This document shows, in pieces, positions 1-5,869 of a stretch of DNA of 6,273 nt. The notes beneath the pieces were generated by a model. That model saw only the letters and a program-made list of their open reading frames with translations, was not told where the DNA came from and made no database searches. A program made the position numbers and the translations under genes. This stretch comes from Dehalococcoidia bacterium (GTDB taxonomy: Bacteria > Chloroflexota > Dehalococcoidia > Dehalococcoidales > UBA3254), in NCBI GenBank assembly GCA_030691835.1, contig JAUYDO010000277.1, positions 1-6,273 on the forward strand, in the 5' to 3' direction. Numbering within the stretch: the first letter of the stretch is position 1; each line of letters starts with the position of its first letter.

Positions 1-25
1 GGTTCGAATCCCCTCAGCTCCACCA
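1..25 (+). tRNA. tRNA 3' end, probably tRNA-Ala (5' part outside the window)
   Basis: Bases 3-9 are a classic T-loop (TTCGAAT), followed by the 3' side of the T-stem (10-14), the 3' acceptor strand CAGCTCC (15-21), discriminator A (22) and an encoded CCA (23-25). Counting back from the CCA puts T at tRNA position 70. A G3:U70 wobble pair with A73 is the alanine identity signature, and the end closely resembles bacterial tRNA-Ala genes ending in AGCTCCACCA. The anticodon and the 5' half lie outside the window, so alanine is an inference; that this is a tRNA end is nearly certain. The gene converges on clpP with only 20 bp between them. Confidence 0.85.
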
Positions 26-45
26 ATAAATAGAGTAAATAACCG

Positions 46-666
46 CTATTTCTTCTCCGGAGGTTTCTTTTCTTTCTTCGGCATAAGGATTTCATCTACG
101 ATGCCGTACTCTACCGCTTGCTGCGGGTTCAGGTAAAAGTCGCGGTCGGTGTCATGGATAATCTTGTCCATCGGCTGACCGGTATGCGTGACCAGAATAT
201 CGCGCAGTACATCCTGGAGCCGCATAATCTCCTTAGCGGCAATCGCTATGTCAGTCGCCTGCCCCTGAGCGCCACCGGCAGCCTGATGCAGGTGAACGGT
301 GGAGTGCGGCAGAGCGTAGCGCTTGCCCTTGGCTCCGGCGCACAGGAGCACCGTCGCCATGCTGGCAGTCATGCCGATACATATGGTAGATACCTGAGGG
401 CGTATAAGTTGCATGGTATCATAAATAGCAAGGCCAGATGAAATGACGCCGCCTGGAGAACTTATGTAGAGGTTTATGTCCTTGTCCGGGTCTTCCCTGT
501 CCAGATACAGAAGCTGAGCCACGATGACATTCGCTACCTGGTCACTAATGGGCATACCCAGTATGATGATGCGCTCCCTCAGCAGGAGCGAGTATATATC
601 GAAAGCTCGTTCTCCCCTGGATCCGGTCTCAATCACCATCGGGATGACGTTCATCGGGTCAATCAT
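46..666 (-). CDS. clpP: ATP-dependent Clp protease proteolytic subunit ClpP
   Basis: This is the serine-protease subunit that forms the two-ring barrel of the Clp protease and degrades proteins fed to it by a AAA+ unfoldase (ClpX, ClpA or ClpC) in the cytoplasm. The 206-residue length is normal. The catalytic triad is visible: Ser102 in GMTASMA, His127 in HLHQAAGG and Asp176 in DTDRDF, with the same spacing (25 and 74 residues) as in E. coli ClpP. The oxyanion/strand motif SSPGG lies at residues 69-73. The N-terminus (NVIPMVIE) aligns with the usual mature N-terminus, so little or no propeptide is expected. The C-terminus is a lysine-rich tail (residues 196-206). The ATG start overlaps the tig stop as ATGA, and an AAAGGAGG ribosome site lies 7 bp upstream (674-681), so translation is probably coupled to tig. 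No clpX lies next to it on the downstream side, where a convergent tRNA begins. No terminator hairpin is obvious after the stop. Confidence 0.97.
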   Translation of the reverse strand: MIDPMNVIPMVIETGSRGERAFDIYSLLLRERIIILGMPISDQVANVIVAQLLYLDREDPDKDINLYISSPGGVISSGLAIYDTMQLIRPQVSTICIGMTASMATVLLCAGAKGKRYALPHSTVHLHQAAGGAQGQATDIAIAAKEIMRLQDVLRDILVTHTGQPMDKIIHDTDRDFYLNPQQAVEYGIVDEILMPKKEKKPPEKK

Positions 667-1982
667 TGCTTTGCCTCCTTTTGTGCCTCCGGGGCACTTG
701 ATGCCTGACCGCTGGCTATTTCTACCAGCCTGGCTATAGTTTTCCTTGTGGCTATCATGTTCGCCAGAGATATTCGGGACTGCGGCGAATTCAAAAGATT
801 GGTGAACTCCTCCTTGTTCTTGGTCATGTCAGCGGTCATCTTTTCGATTTCCGCCTTGATATCCTCGTCTTTTACCTCAATCTTCTCCTGCTCTGCTACT
901 TTGGTCAGCACTATCGACTGCTTCACCCTCTTCGTAGCCATGGGGCGAAGCTCGTCCCTGAGCTGTTCAGCCGTCTTCTTAATATTCTTAAGATATTCGT
1001 CGAGACCCTTCTCGCTCATCTGCCAGCGCCGCATCTGGTCTTCAATCATGTGGTCGATTTCGTGCTCAACGAGCACCGGCGGGAACTCCACCTGGGCAAG
1101 GTCAGCCACGGCATCCAGGACTTTCTTTTCATGTGTCGCCCTGGCTACATCCTCAGCCTGTATCTTCAGCCTGGTGGTTATCCCTTCTTTTAGCGCCTCC
1201 GCGTTTTCTAACTCCGGACTTACCTGTTTGGCGAACTCGTCATTCACCTCCGGCATTTTTTCCTGCTTGACCTCGTTCACCTTTATCTTGAACGAAGCCT
1301 CTTTCCCCGCCAGCTCCGCCCTGCCGTAGTCATCCGGGAACTTTAGAGCGAACTCCTTACTATCACCAACCTTCAATTCTACAAGCTGGTCGGCAAAGCC
1401 CGGCATCGGGTAATCAAAATCCTTCGCGACATGGAACTGGGCATCTTTTTGATTGATAAAGGGCTGTTCGCCGATGTGACTTTCGATGTCCAGAATCACC
1501 ATATCGGCGTACGCTACCGGTCGCTCCACAGGCTCCCAGGTAGCGTGGTTGTGGCGTAGCTGGTCTACAGCCGCATCAACATCTTCCTGTTTAAATTCTA
1601 CACTTTCCGGCGCTATTTTGACCTGATGGTAGTCACCCAGATTGACGGTAGGCTCCATCGGCACCACAACTTTGAATGTCACCGGCTCCATCTTCTCCAG
1701 CTCCACCTGGGGGCGAGCGACCACCTTGAGGTCCTGTTCTTTTATGGCTTTCTCAGCGACCTCCGGCGCCATCTTGTTTACTGCTTCCTCGAGCAATCTC
1801 TCTTTGCCCAGGTGCTGCTCCAGCAGGAAGCGTGGTGCCTTTCCCTTACGAAAACCGGGAATGCTGGCTTTCTGGACCAGGCTGCGATAAGCCTTGTCTA
1901 AAGCTGTCTCTACCTCGGCAGGCTCCATCTCTATGGACAGGAACGCCTGGCTGTTCTCTGTCTTTTCTCTGGTTACTTTCAC
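663..1982 (-). CDS. tig: Trigger factor, ribosome-associated chaperone and prolyl isomerase
   Basis: Trigger factor docks on ribosomal protein L23 at the exit tunnel and shields nascent chains. The ribosome-binding signature GFRKGKAP is at residues 43-50 in the N-terminal domain (about 1-120). An FKBP-type prolyl isomerase domain follows at about 155-240, recognisable by PMPGFADQL (192-200) and the [17 protein letters not shown] stretch (215-231). The helical C-terminal chaperone arms run from about 245 to 420. The tail (about 423-439) is Ala/Gln/Ser-rich and probably disordered. The 439-residue length is close to E. coli Tig (432). The start is GTG, overlapping the aspS stop as GTGA; GGAGG at 1987-1991 lies only 4 bp upstream of it, slightly close but the best site available. 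The position between aspS and clpP places it in one operon; tig next to clpP is a common bacterial arrangement linking folding with proteolysis. Confidence 0.97.
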   Translation of the reverse strand: MKVTREKTENSQAFLSIEMEPAEVETALDKAYRSLVQKASIPGFRKGKAPRFLLEQHLGKERLLEEAVNKMAPEVAEKAIKEQDLKVVARPQVELEKMEPVTFKVVVPMEPTVNLGDYHQVKIAPESVEFKQEDVDAAVDQLRHNHATWEPVERPVAYADMVILDIESHIGEQPFINQKDAQFHVAKDFDYPMPGFADQLVELKVGDSKEFALKFPDDYGRAELAGKEASFKIKVNEVKQEKMPEVNDEFAKQVSPELENAEALKEGITTRLKIQAEDVARATHEKKVLDAVADLAQVEFPPVLVEHEIDHMIEDQMRRWQMSEKGLDEYLKNIKKTAEQLRDELRPMATKRVKQSIVLTKVAEQEKIEVKDEDIKAEIEKMTADMTKNKEEFTNLLNSPQSRISLANMIATRKTIARLVEIASGQASSAPEAQKEAKQ

Positions 1983-3775
1983 AGTTCCTCCACTAGACGT
2001 AGATGTAGTTCTTTTATCTGCTCCTCTGTCACCGATGCCGGAGCATTCAACATCAAATCCATAGCCGCCTGGTTCTTGGGGAAGGCTATAACCTCACGGA
2101 TGCTTTCCTCGCCCGCCAGAAGCATGACGATACGGTCGATTCCGGGCGCGACGCCGCCGTGAGGCGGCGCGCCGTACTCGAACGCCTCAAGCAGGTGCCC
2201 GAAGCGGTCGTCAATCTCAGCATCCTTATAACCGAGCAATCTGAATACCTTTCTCTGCATTTCACTGTTGTGTATTCTGATACTGCCACCGGCAATCTCA
2301 TACCCGTTGAGCACGAAGTCGTAGTGCTTGCCGCGCACCTTCTCCGGGGCGTTATCCAGCAGGTGAATATCCTCTTCCCTGGGTGAGGTGAAGGGGTGAT
2401 GCATGGACTCCCAGCGCCCGAGCTCCTTATTCCAGCGCAAAAGCGGGAAATCAACAATAAAAGCAAATCTCAATACCCCCGGGTGACACAGATTGAGACG
2501 GCGTCCCATTTCCTTGCGCACTTCGCCCATCACCACGCAGACCACGTCCGGCTTGTCAGCCACGATGAGCAGAAGGTCGCCCGGCTTTGCGCCCAGGCGC
2601 TCCGCCATCTGCTTTATCTGCTCCAGCGTCAGGTACTTCGCCGCGGCGGACTTCACCATGTCCATGGTCAGCTCCGACAGGTTGCCCGGCACATTCCCCA
2701 GCGATATGGTGAGCAGTCCTTTGGCACCCATTCCCTTCGCTACGGTGTTCATCTCTTCGAGCTGACTGCGGGTGAAGCCGGCACATCCCGGAGCGCAGAT
2801 GCCCTTGACCTGTCCCCCTTCAGCCACGGCGGTGCGGAATATGGAGAACTCTGACCTGGCGGCAATATCGGAGATGTCGCCTATCTCCATGCCGTAACGC
2901 AGGTCCGGCTTGTCACAGCCGTAGCGCTCCATGGCATCGACATAGCGCAGGCGCGGGAAGGGTTTGACTATCTTTAACTCCGGTGTAACCGTTTCTACAA
3001 GCCTGGTAAATAGCTCCTCGAGCAGATTTAATATATCCTCTTCGGTGATGAAGCTCATCTCAAGGTCAAGCTGGGTAAACTCAGGCTGGCGGTCGGCACG
3101 CAGGTCTTCGTCCCTGAAGCACCTTGCCACCTGGAAGTACTTCTCTATGCCAGCCACCATGAGCAACTGCTTTAGCTGTTGCGGCGACTGCGGTAGAGCG
3201 TAGAACTTGCCCGGATTCAAGCGGCTGGGCACCAGGTAATCACGCGCCCCCTCAGGGGTGCTCTTGATTAGTACCGGGGTCTCTACCTCGATAAATCCCT
3301 TGTCATAGAGGAAATCACGCATGAACCTGATGACACGGTGCCTCAGGAGCAGGTTCTCCTTCATCCGCGTCCGTCTTATATCAAGGTAGCGGTACTTGAG
3401 GCGCACGTTCTCGTTTACCTCGGTGTCTTCGTTAATATAGAATGGCGGCGTCTTCGAGGTATTGAGTATCTCGGCGCTGTCAGCCAGTACCTCAATCTCG
3501 CCGGTCGGCAGTTTGGGATTTTCGGTGCCGGGTGGTCTCGGTGCGACCTCGCCGCTCACTTTGACCACGTATTCGATGCGCAAATCACTGGCGATTTCGT
3601 GACTGCGCTTAGAAGTCTCCGGATTGAATACCACCTGTACGACACCTTCCCTGTCCCTGAGGTCGATGAAGATGAGATTTCCGTGGTCGCGGCGGCGGTT
3701 CACCCAGCCGGCGAGGGTCACTTTGGCACTAACGTGCGTCTTATTCAATTCACCACAATAATGAGTTTTGAGCAC
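1979..3775 (-). CDS. aspS: Aspartyl-tRNA synthetase, bacterial type, predicted non-discriminating
   Basis: This class IIb synthetase charges tRNA-Asp with aspartate. The 598-residue protein has the bacterial plan: an N-terminal OB-fold anticodon domain (about 1-105), a class II catalytic core, and a GAD insertion (about 285-420). Class II motif 2 is [14 protein letters not shown] (220-233) and motif 3 is [13 protein letters not shown] (541-553), with Arg548 as the ATP-binding arginine. QSPQ (196-199) and Lys202 form part of the aspartate pocket. In the anticodon domain, His31 (RRRDHG) and Gly83 (PPGT) resemble the residues of non-discriminating AspRS, whereas E. coli has Leu at the His31 site. 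The enzyme may therefore also make Asp-tRNA-Asn for GatCAB to convert. The start is GTG with AGGAG (3782-3786) 6 bp upstream; a nearby upstream ATG is out of frame. It is the first gene of the aspS-tig-clpP operon and has its own promoter. The roughly 32-nt leader leaves no room for a T-box. Confidence 0.97.
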   Translation of the reverse strand: MLKTHYCGELNKTHVSAKVTLAGWVNRRRDHGNLIFIDLRDREGVVQVVFNPETSKRSHEIASDLRIEYVVKVSGEVAPRPPGTENPKLPTGEIEVLADSAEILNTSKTPPFYINEDTEVNENVRLKYRYLDIRRTRMKENLLLRHRVIRFMRDFLYDKGFIEVETPVLIKSTPEGARDYLVPSRLNPGKFYALPQSPQQLKQLLMVAGIEKYFQVARCFRDEDLRADRQPEFTQLDLEMSFITEEDILNLLEELFTRLVETVTPELKIVKPFPRLRYVDAMERYGCDKPDLRYGMEIGDISDIAARSEFSIFRTAVAEGGQVKGICAPGCAGFTRSQLEEMNTVAKGMGAKGLLTISLGNVPGNLSELTMDMVKSAAAKYLTLEQIKQMAERLGAKPGDLLLIVADKPDVVCVVMGEVRKEMGRRLNLCHPGVLRFAFIVDFPLLRWNKELGRWESMHHPFTSPREEDIHLLDNAPEKVRGKHYDFVLNGYEIAGGSIRIHNSEMQRKVFRLLGYKDAEIDDRFGHLLEAFEYGAPPHGGVAPGIDRIVMLLAGEESIREVIAFPKNQAAMDLMLNAPASVTEEQIKELHLRLVEEL

Positions 3776-3813
3776 AGAGGACTCCTGACATCAATGCGGA
3801 AACACTATAGGTG

Positions 3814-3842
3814 ATTATATCGTATTGCGATGTTCTATTCAA
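3814..3842 (-). promoter_or_regulatory. Sigma-70-type promoter of the aspS-tig-clpP operon
   Basis: Read on the minus strand, the -35 is TTGAAT (3837-3842; 4 of 6 consensus bases), the spacer is exactly 17 bp, and the -10 is a perfect TATAAT (3814-3819). Transcription should start near 3807, giving a leader of about 32 nt that carries the AGGAG site of aspS. It lies downstream of a terminator for the preceding gene, so it is the likely sole promoter of the operon in this region. Confidence 0.8.
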
Positions 3843-3898
3843 CCGTCACGAATGCAAATTGCGAGTGTCGTGCTGGAAATCTGATAGTTGAACTTGCT

Positions 3899-3930
3899 AA
3901 AAACAGACTCCCCCTCTTGCAAGGGAGAGT
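3899..3930 (-). terminator. Rho-independent terminator after the response-regulator gene
   Basis: On the minus strand, ACTCTCCCT (3922-3930) can pair with AGGGGGAGT (3907-3915) as a 9-bp stem with one T-G wobble and a 6-nt loop. CTG and a run of five T (3899-3903) follow. It starts about 25 bp after the stop of the receiver-domain gene and lies upstream of the aspS promoter, separating the two transcription units. Confidence 0.75.
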
Positions 3931-3954
3931 GTGCTGACTGACCTGGTTGTCGAA

Positions 3955-4371
3955 CTAGCCCGCGGCTCGTGGGCTTTCCACTAAATTAGTGGCGAGCTCG
4001 TTGTGCCGCAGCACGGCTTTTACCCTGGCGACAAACTCCTCTATCGTGAAAGGCTTTCTGATGTACTCATCTGCGCCGGCGTTCAGGGCATTTACAGCAT
4101 CGGACTCTTTTCTCCTTCCTGAGAGTATGATAACAGGTACATCCGATAGCTGACGCAGGCGGCAGCATATCTCGGTGCTCGGTAGCTCAACATCGTCAAT
4201 CCCGAGCACCACCAGCGCCAGCGGCTTATTCTCGGAGACGAGTTTCAGCACGCCGTCGCCGTCGCTGGCTGTCACCACCCGGTAGCCCTCCACCTCCAGA
4301 ACACGGGAAATCAGCCTGAGCATCGCCGGGTAGTCATCGGCAACCAGTATCATCGGTTTAGCTGTAGCCAT
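3955..4371 (-). CDS. Stand-alone response-regulator receiver domain lacking the phospho-acceptor Asp
   Basis: The 138-residue protein is a single CheY-like receiver domain (about 6-123) with a short tail. Visible hallmarks are the acidic pair Asp12-Asp13 (VADD), Ser84 in IILSGR at the conserved Thr/Ser site, and Lys106 in RKPF. The beta-3 strand reads LVVLGIDD: Gly57 (codon GGG) occupies the position of the phosphorylated aspartate. Asp59 or Asp60 follow closely and could in principle substitute. The KPFTIEEFVARVKAVLR segment resembles the receiver end of OmpR/PhoB regulators, but no DNA-binding domain follows, so any output must be by protein contact. The ATG is supported by GGAG (4380-4383) 8 bp upstream. 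The gene is monocistronic, with a terminator behind it; no histidine kinase is in the window. The target is unknown. Confidence 0.9.
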   Translation of the reverse strand: MATAKPMILVADDYPAMLRLISRVLEVEGYRVVTASDGDGVLKLVSENKPLALVVLGIDDVELPSTEICCRLRQLSDVPVIILSGRRKESDAVNALNAGADEYIRKPFTIEEFVARVKAVLRHNELATNLVESPRAAG

Positions 4372-4516
4372 CTGTTTCGCTCCGGTGAAATCGCCCTTTA
4401 ACTTTTGGCATCTAACTCTAATTTACTAACCGCCTGCGAAACAAAACATTAATATCAGCGGAAATTCCTGAATATTCTCTAAATAATATTTAACCGCCAA
4501 GGGGCTAAGTTTCAAG

Positions 4517-4570
4517 AGTACCTCCGTACTTCCCCCATTACCAGAAGTACCTTCATAGTCCCCTATTGCC
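4517..4570. repeat. Imperfect direct repeat, two copies at a 29-bp period
   Basis: Copy 1 (4517-4542) and copy 2 (4546-4570) both begin AGTACCT and end in a C-rich run followed by ATTRCC. With a single one-base gap, 20 of 25 aligned bases match. Copy 1 also contains the perfect inverted repeat AGTAC-N4-GTACT (4517-4530), and copy 2 overlaps GAAG-N3-CTTC (4544-4554). They lie 30-80 bp upstream of the -35 of the homocysteine operon promoter, where activator or repressor sites are common. The function is an inference. Confidence 0.55.
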
Positions 4571-4574
4571 GCTA

Positions 4575-4616
4575 AAGTTGACTAACTTAACCAAATTTTT
4601 TGACAAGTTGGAACTT
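4575..4616. promoter_or_regulatory. Pair of AAGTT/AACTT inverted repeats, candidate operators
   Basis: AAGTT-N4-AACTT (4575-4588) ends 11 bp before the -35, and AAGTT-N2-AACTT (4605-4616) lies in the spacer, its first base being the last base of the -35. Both are perfect 5-bp inverted repeats with identical half-sites, with centres 29 bp apart. A protein bound at the second site would block RNA polymerase. The different internal spacing (4 against 2 bp) counts against a single rigid dimer binding both. Confidence 0.45.
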
Positions 4617-4628
4617 TAATATTATCAT
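4600..4628 (+). promoter_or_regulatory. Strong sigma-70-type promoter of the HcyBio/NIL-ferredoxin operon
   Basis: A perfect -35 TTGACA (4600-4605), a 17-bp spacer and a -10 TATCAT (4623-4628; 5 of 6 consensus) are present. The usual 6-8 bp from the -10 to the start point puts +1 at about 4634-4636, on the ATG at 4636. The transcript should therefore have essentially no 5' leader. Confidence 0.75.
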
Positions 4629-4635
4629 CAGTGTT

Positions 4636-5844
4636 ATGATAAAAACAATAGCAGAAATAAACGAAAAAATTAAACAGGGTAAGGCTGTAGTCGCCACAGC
4701 CGAAGAAATCATCGATATCGTCAAAGAGGAAGGATTTAAGAAGGCGGCTCAGAGTGTGGACGTGGTCACCACGGGTACCTTCGGTCCCATGTGCTCCTCC
4801 GGCATCTACTTCAATCTGGGACACAGCAAACCGAGGATAAAGCTCGGCGCCGGTAAATCCTACCTCAACGATGTCCCGGCTTACGCCGCATTCGCCGCCG
4901 TAGACCTGTTCCTGGGGGCTACCGCCCTGCCCGATGACGACCCGCGGAACAGAGTACATCCCGGCGAGTTCAACTATGGCGGCGGACACGTCATCGAGGA
5001 GCTGGTGGCAGGCAAGGATATCAGGCTGGTAGCTACCGCTTACGGGACGGACTGCTACCCCAGAAAGAAACTCGAGACCTGGATAAACATCAAAGACCTT
5101 AACGAGGCAGTGCTTTTCAACATGCGCAACGCCTACCAGAACTATAACGTAGCCGTGAACCTGTCCGACAAGACGATATATACCTACATGGGTGTGCTCA
5201 AGCCGAGAATCGGCAACGCCTACTACTGCAGCGCCGGACAGCTCTCGCCACTTCTGAATGACCCATACTACAAAACGATAGGCATAGGTACTCAGATATT
5301 CCTTGGCGGCGGCGTAGGCTATGTGGCGTGGCAGGGCACACAGCACAATCCCAATGTGCCCCGCAACGATAAAGGCATTCCGGTGGGCGGCGCCGGGACG
5401 CTGTGTATCATCGGCGACCTCAAACAGATGCAGGCAAAGTGGCTGGTGGGCACCAGCATGTATGGCTACGGCGTGACGCTGACCGTCGGCATCGGCGTGC
5501 CAATTCCTATTCTTTCCGAGGAAATACTCAAGTACACCACGATTACGGATGCCGGGATATTCGCGCCCATTGTAGATTACTCAGAGGCATACCCGCAGAT
5601 GAAACCGGGCAACCTGGGTCAGGTGAGCTACGCCCAGCTAAGGAGCGGTAAGATTACCATACAGGGCAAAGAGGTGCCCACCGCTTCACTGTCCAGCTAC
5701 GCCAGGGCACGGGAAATCGCCGGTATACTCAAAGACTGGATAGCCAGCGGCAGGTTCCTGCTCACCGAACCGGTGGCACCGCTTCCCGGTGTTGAAGCGG
5801 GGGTAACATTCAAAGCCATGAAAGAGCGCCCGATAGAGGAATAA
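4636..5844 (+). CDS. COG1900/DUF39 (HcyBio) homocysteine biosynthesis protein
   Basis: This 402-residue protein belongs to the HcyBio family. Together with a NIL-ferredoxin partner, the family makes homocysteine from aspartate semialdehyde and sulfide in methanogens and some sulfate reducers, feeding methionine synthesis. Cys53 (GPMCSSG) and Cys140 (GTDCYPR) sit where the family has conserved, reportedly persulfide-forming cysteines; Cys198 and Cys257 are further cysteines. Glycine-rich stretches (224-228 and 249-254) and no signal peptide or membrane segment point to a cytosolic enzyme. It appears to lack the C-terminal CBS domains of the Methanosarcina homologue. ATG at 4636 is chosen over an in-frame TTG at 4600 because that TTG overlaps the -35 and would add 12 residues (TSWNFNIIISV after the Met) encoded by promoter sequence. 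No Shine-Dalgarno precedes the ATG, fitting leaderless translation. The NIL-ferredoxin gene follows after 25 bp in the same operon. The exact catalytic chemistry is not fully settled in the family. Confidence 0.88.
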   Translation: MIKTIAEINEKIKQGKAVVATAEEIIDIVKEEGFKKAAQSVDVVTTGTFGPMCSSGIYFNLGHSKPRIKLGAGKSYLNDVPAYAAFAAVDLFLGATALPDDDPRNRVHPGEFNYGGGHVIEELVAGKDIRLVATAYGTDCYPRKKLETWINIKDLNEAVLFNMRNAYQNYNVAVNLSDKTIYTYMGVLKPRIGNAYYCSAGQLSPLLNDPYYKTIGIGTQIFLGGGVGYVAWQGTQHNPNVPRNDKGIPVGGAGTLCIIGDLKQMQAKWLVGTSMYGYGVTLTVGIGVPIPILSEEILKYTTITDAGIFAPIVDYSEAYPQMKPGNLGQVSYAQLRSGKITIQGKEVPTASLSSYARAREIAGILKDWIASGRFLLTEPVAPLPGVEAGVTFKAMKERPIEE

Positions 5845-5855
5845 GAAGTTGATTT

Positions 5856-5863
5856 AGAGGTGG
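5856..5863 (+). promoter_or_regulatory. Ribosome binding site deciding the NIL-ferredoxin start
   Basis: AGAGGTGG is a good match to the 16S anti-Shine-Dalgarno, with GAGGTG at 5857-5862. Two ATGs follow. The first (5865) is too close and is followed at once by AAA TGA. The second (5870) is 7 bp from GAGGTG and opens the ferredoxin frame. It contrasts with the upstream gene, which has no such site. Confidence 0.8.
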
Positions 5864-5869
5864 TATGAA

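Larger units (their letters stand above)
4372..4635. promoter_or_regulatory. Divergent intergenic region between the receiver gene and the homocysteine operon
   Basis: These 264 bp separate the minus-strand receiver gene from the + strand HcyBio gene. The side near the receiver gene (about 4410-4500) is AT-rich and has no convincing promoter. The side near HcyBio (about 4507-4628) holds a direct repeat, short inverted repeats and a strong promoter, listed separately. No tRNA or known riboswitch fold was recognised by eye, and no well-supported gene is seen. Confidence 0.7.

Noticed and set aside
28..51. AAATAG/CTATTT inverted repeat between the tRNA and clpP as a bidirectional terminator
   Set aside because: The stem is 6 bp and almost all A-T, has a 12-nt loop, and no T-run follows in either direction.
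3776..3813. T-box or other riboswitch controlling aspS
   Set aside because: The predicted leader is only about 32 nt, too short for a T-box; only the ribosome site is visible in it.
4449..4457. Extended -10-like element (TGATATTAA on the minus strand) as promoter of the receiver gene
   Set aside because: The hexamer matches only 4 of 6 consensus bases and there is no -35 at proper spacing; such elements are common by chance in AT-rich DNA.
4501..4599. SAM-type riboswitch upstream of the homocysteine genes
   Set aside because: No SAM-binding core motif was recognised, and the strong promoter at 4600-4628 lies downstream, so such an element would not be in the main transcript.
4600..4635. N-terminal extension of the HcyBio protein from the TTG at 4600
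   Set aside because: The TTG is part of the -35 TTGACA, no ribosome site precedes it, and the added 12 codons are AT-rich promoter sequence. The ATG at 4636 matches the natural start of the family.
4582..5346. Long 254-codon open frame on the minus strand opposite the HcyBio gene
   Set aside because: It is antisense to a well-supported conserved gene, shows no recognisable domain, and is explained as a codon-bias shadow.
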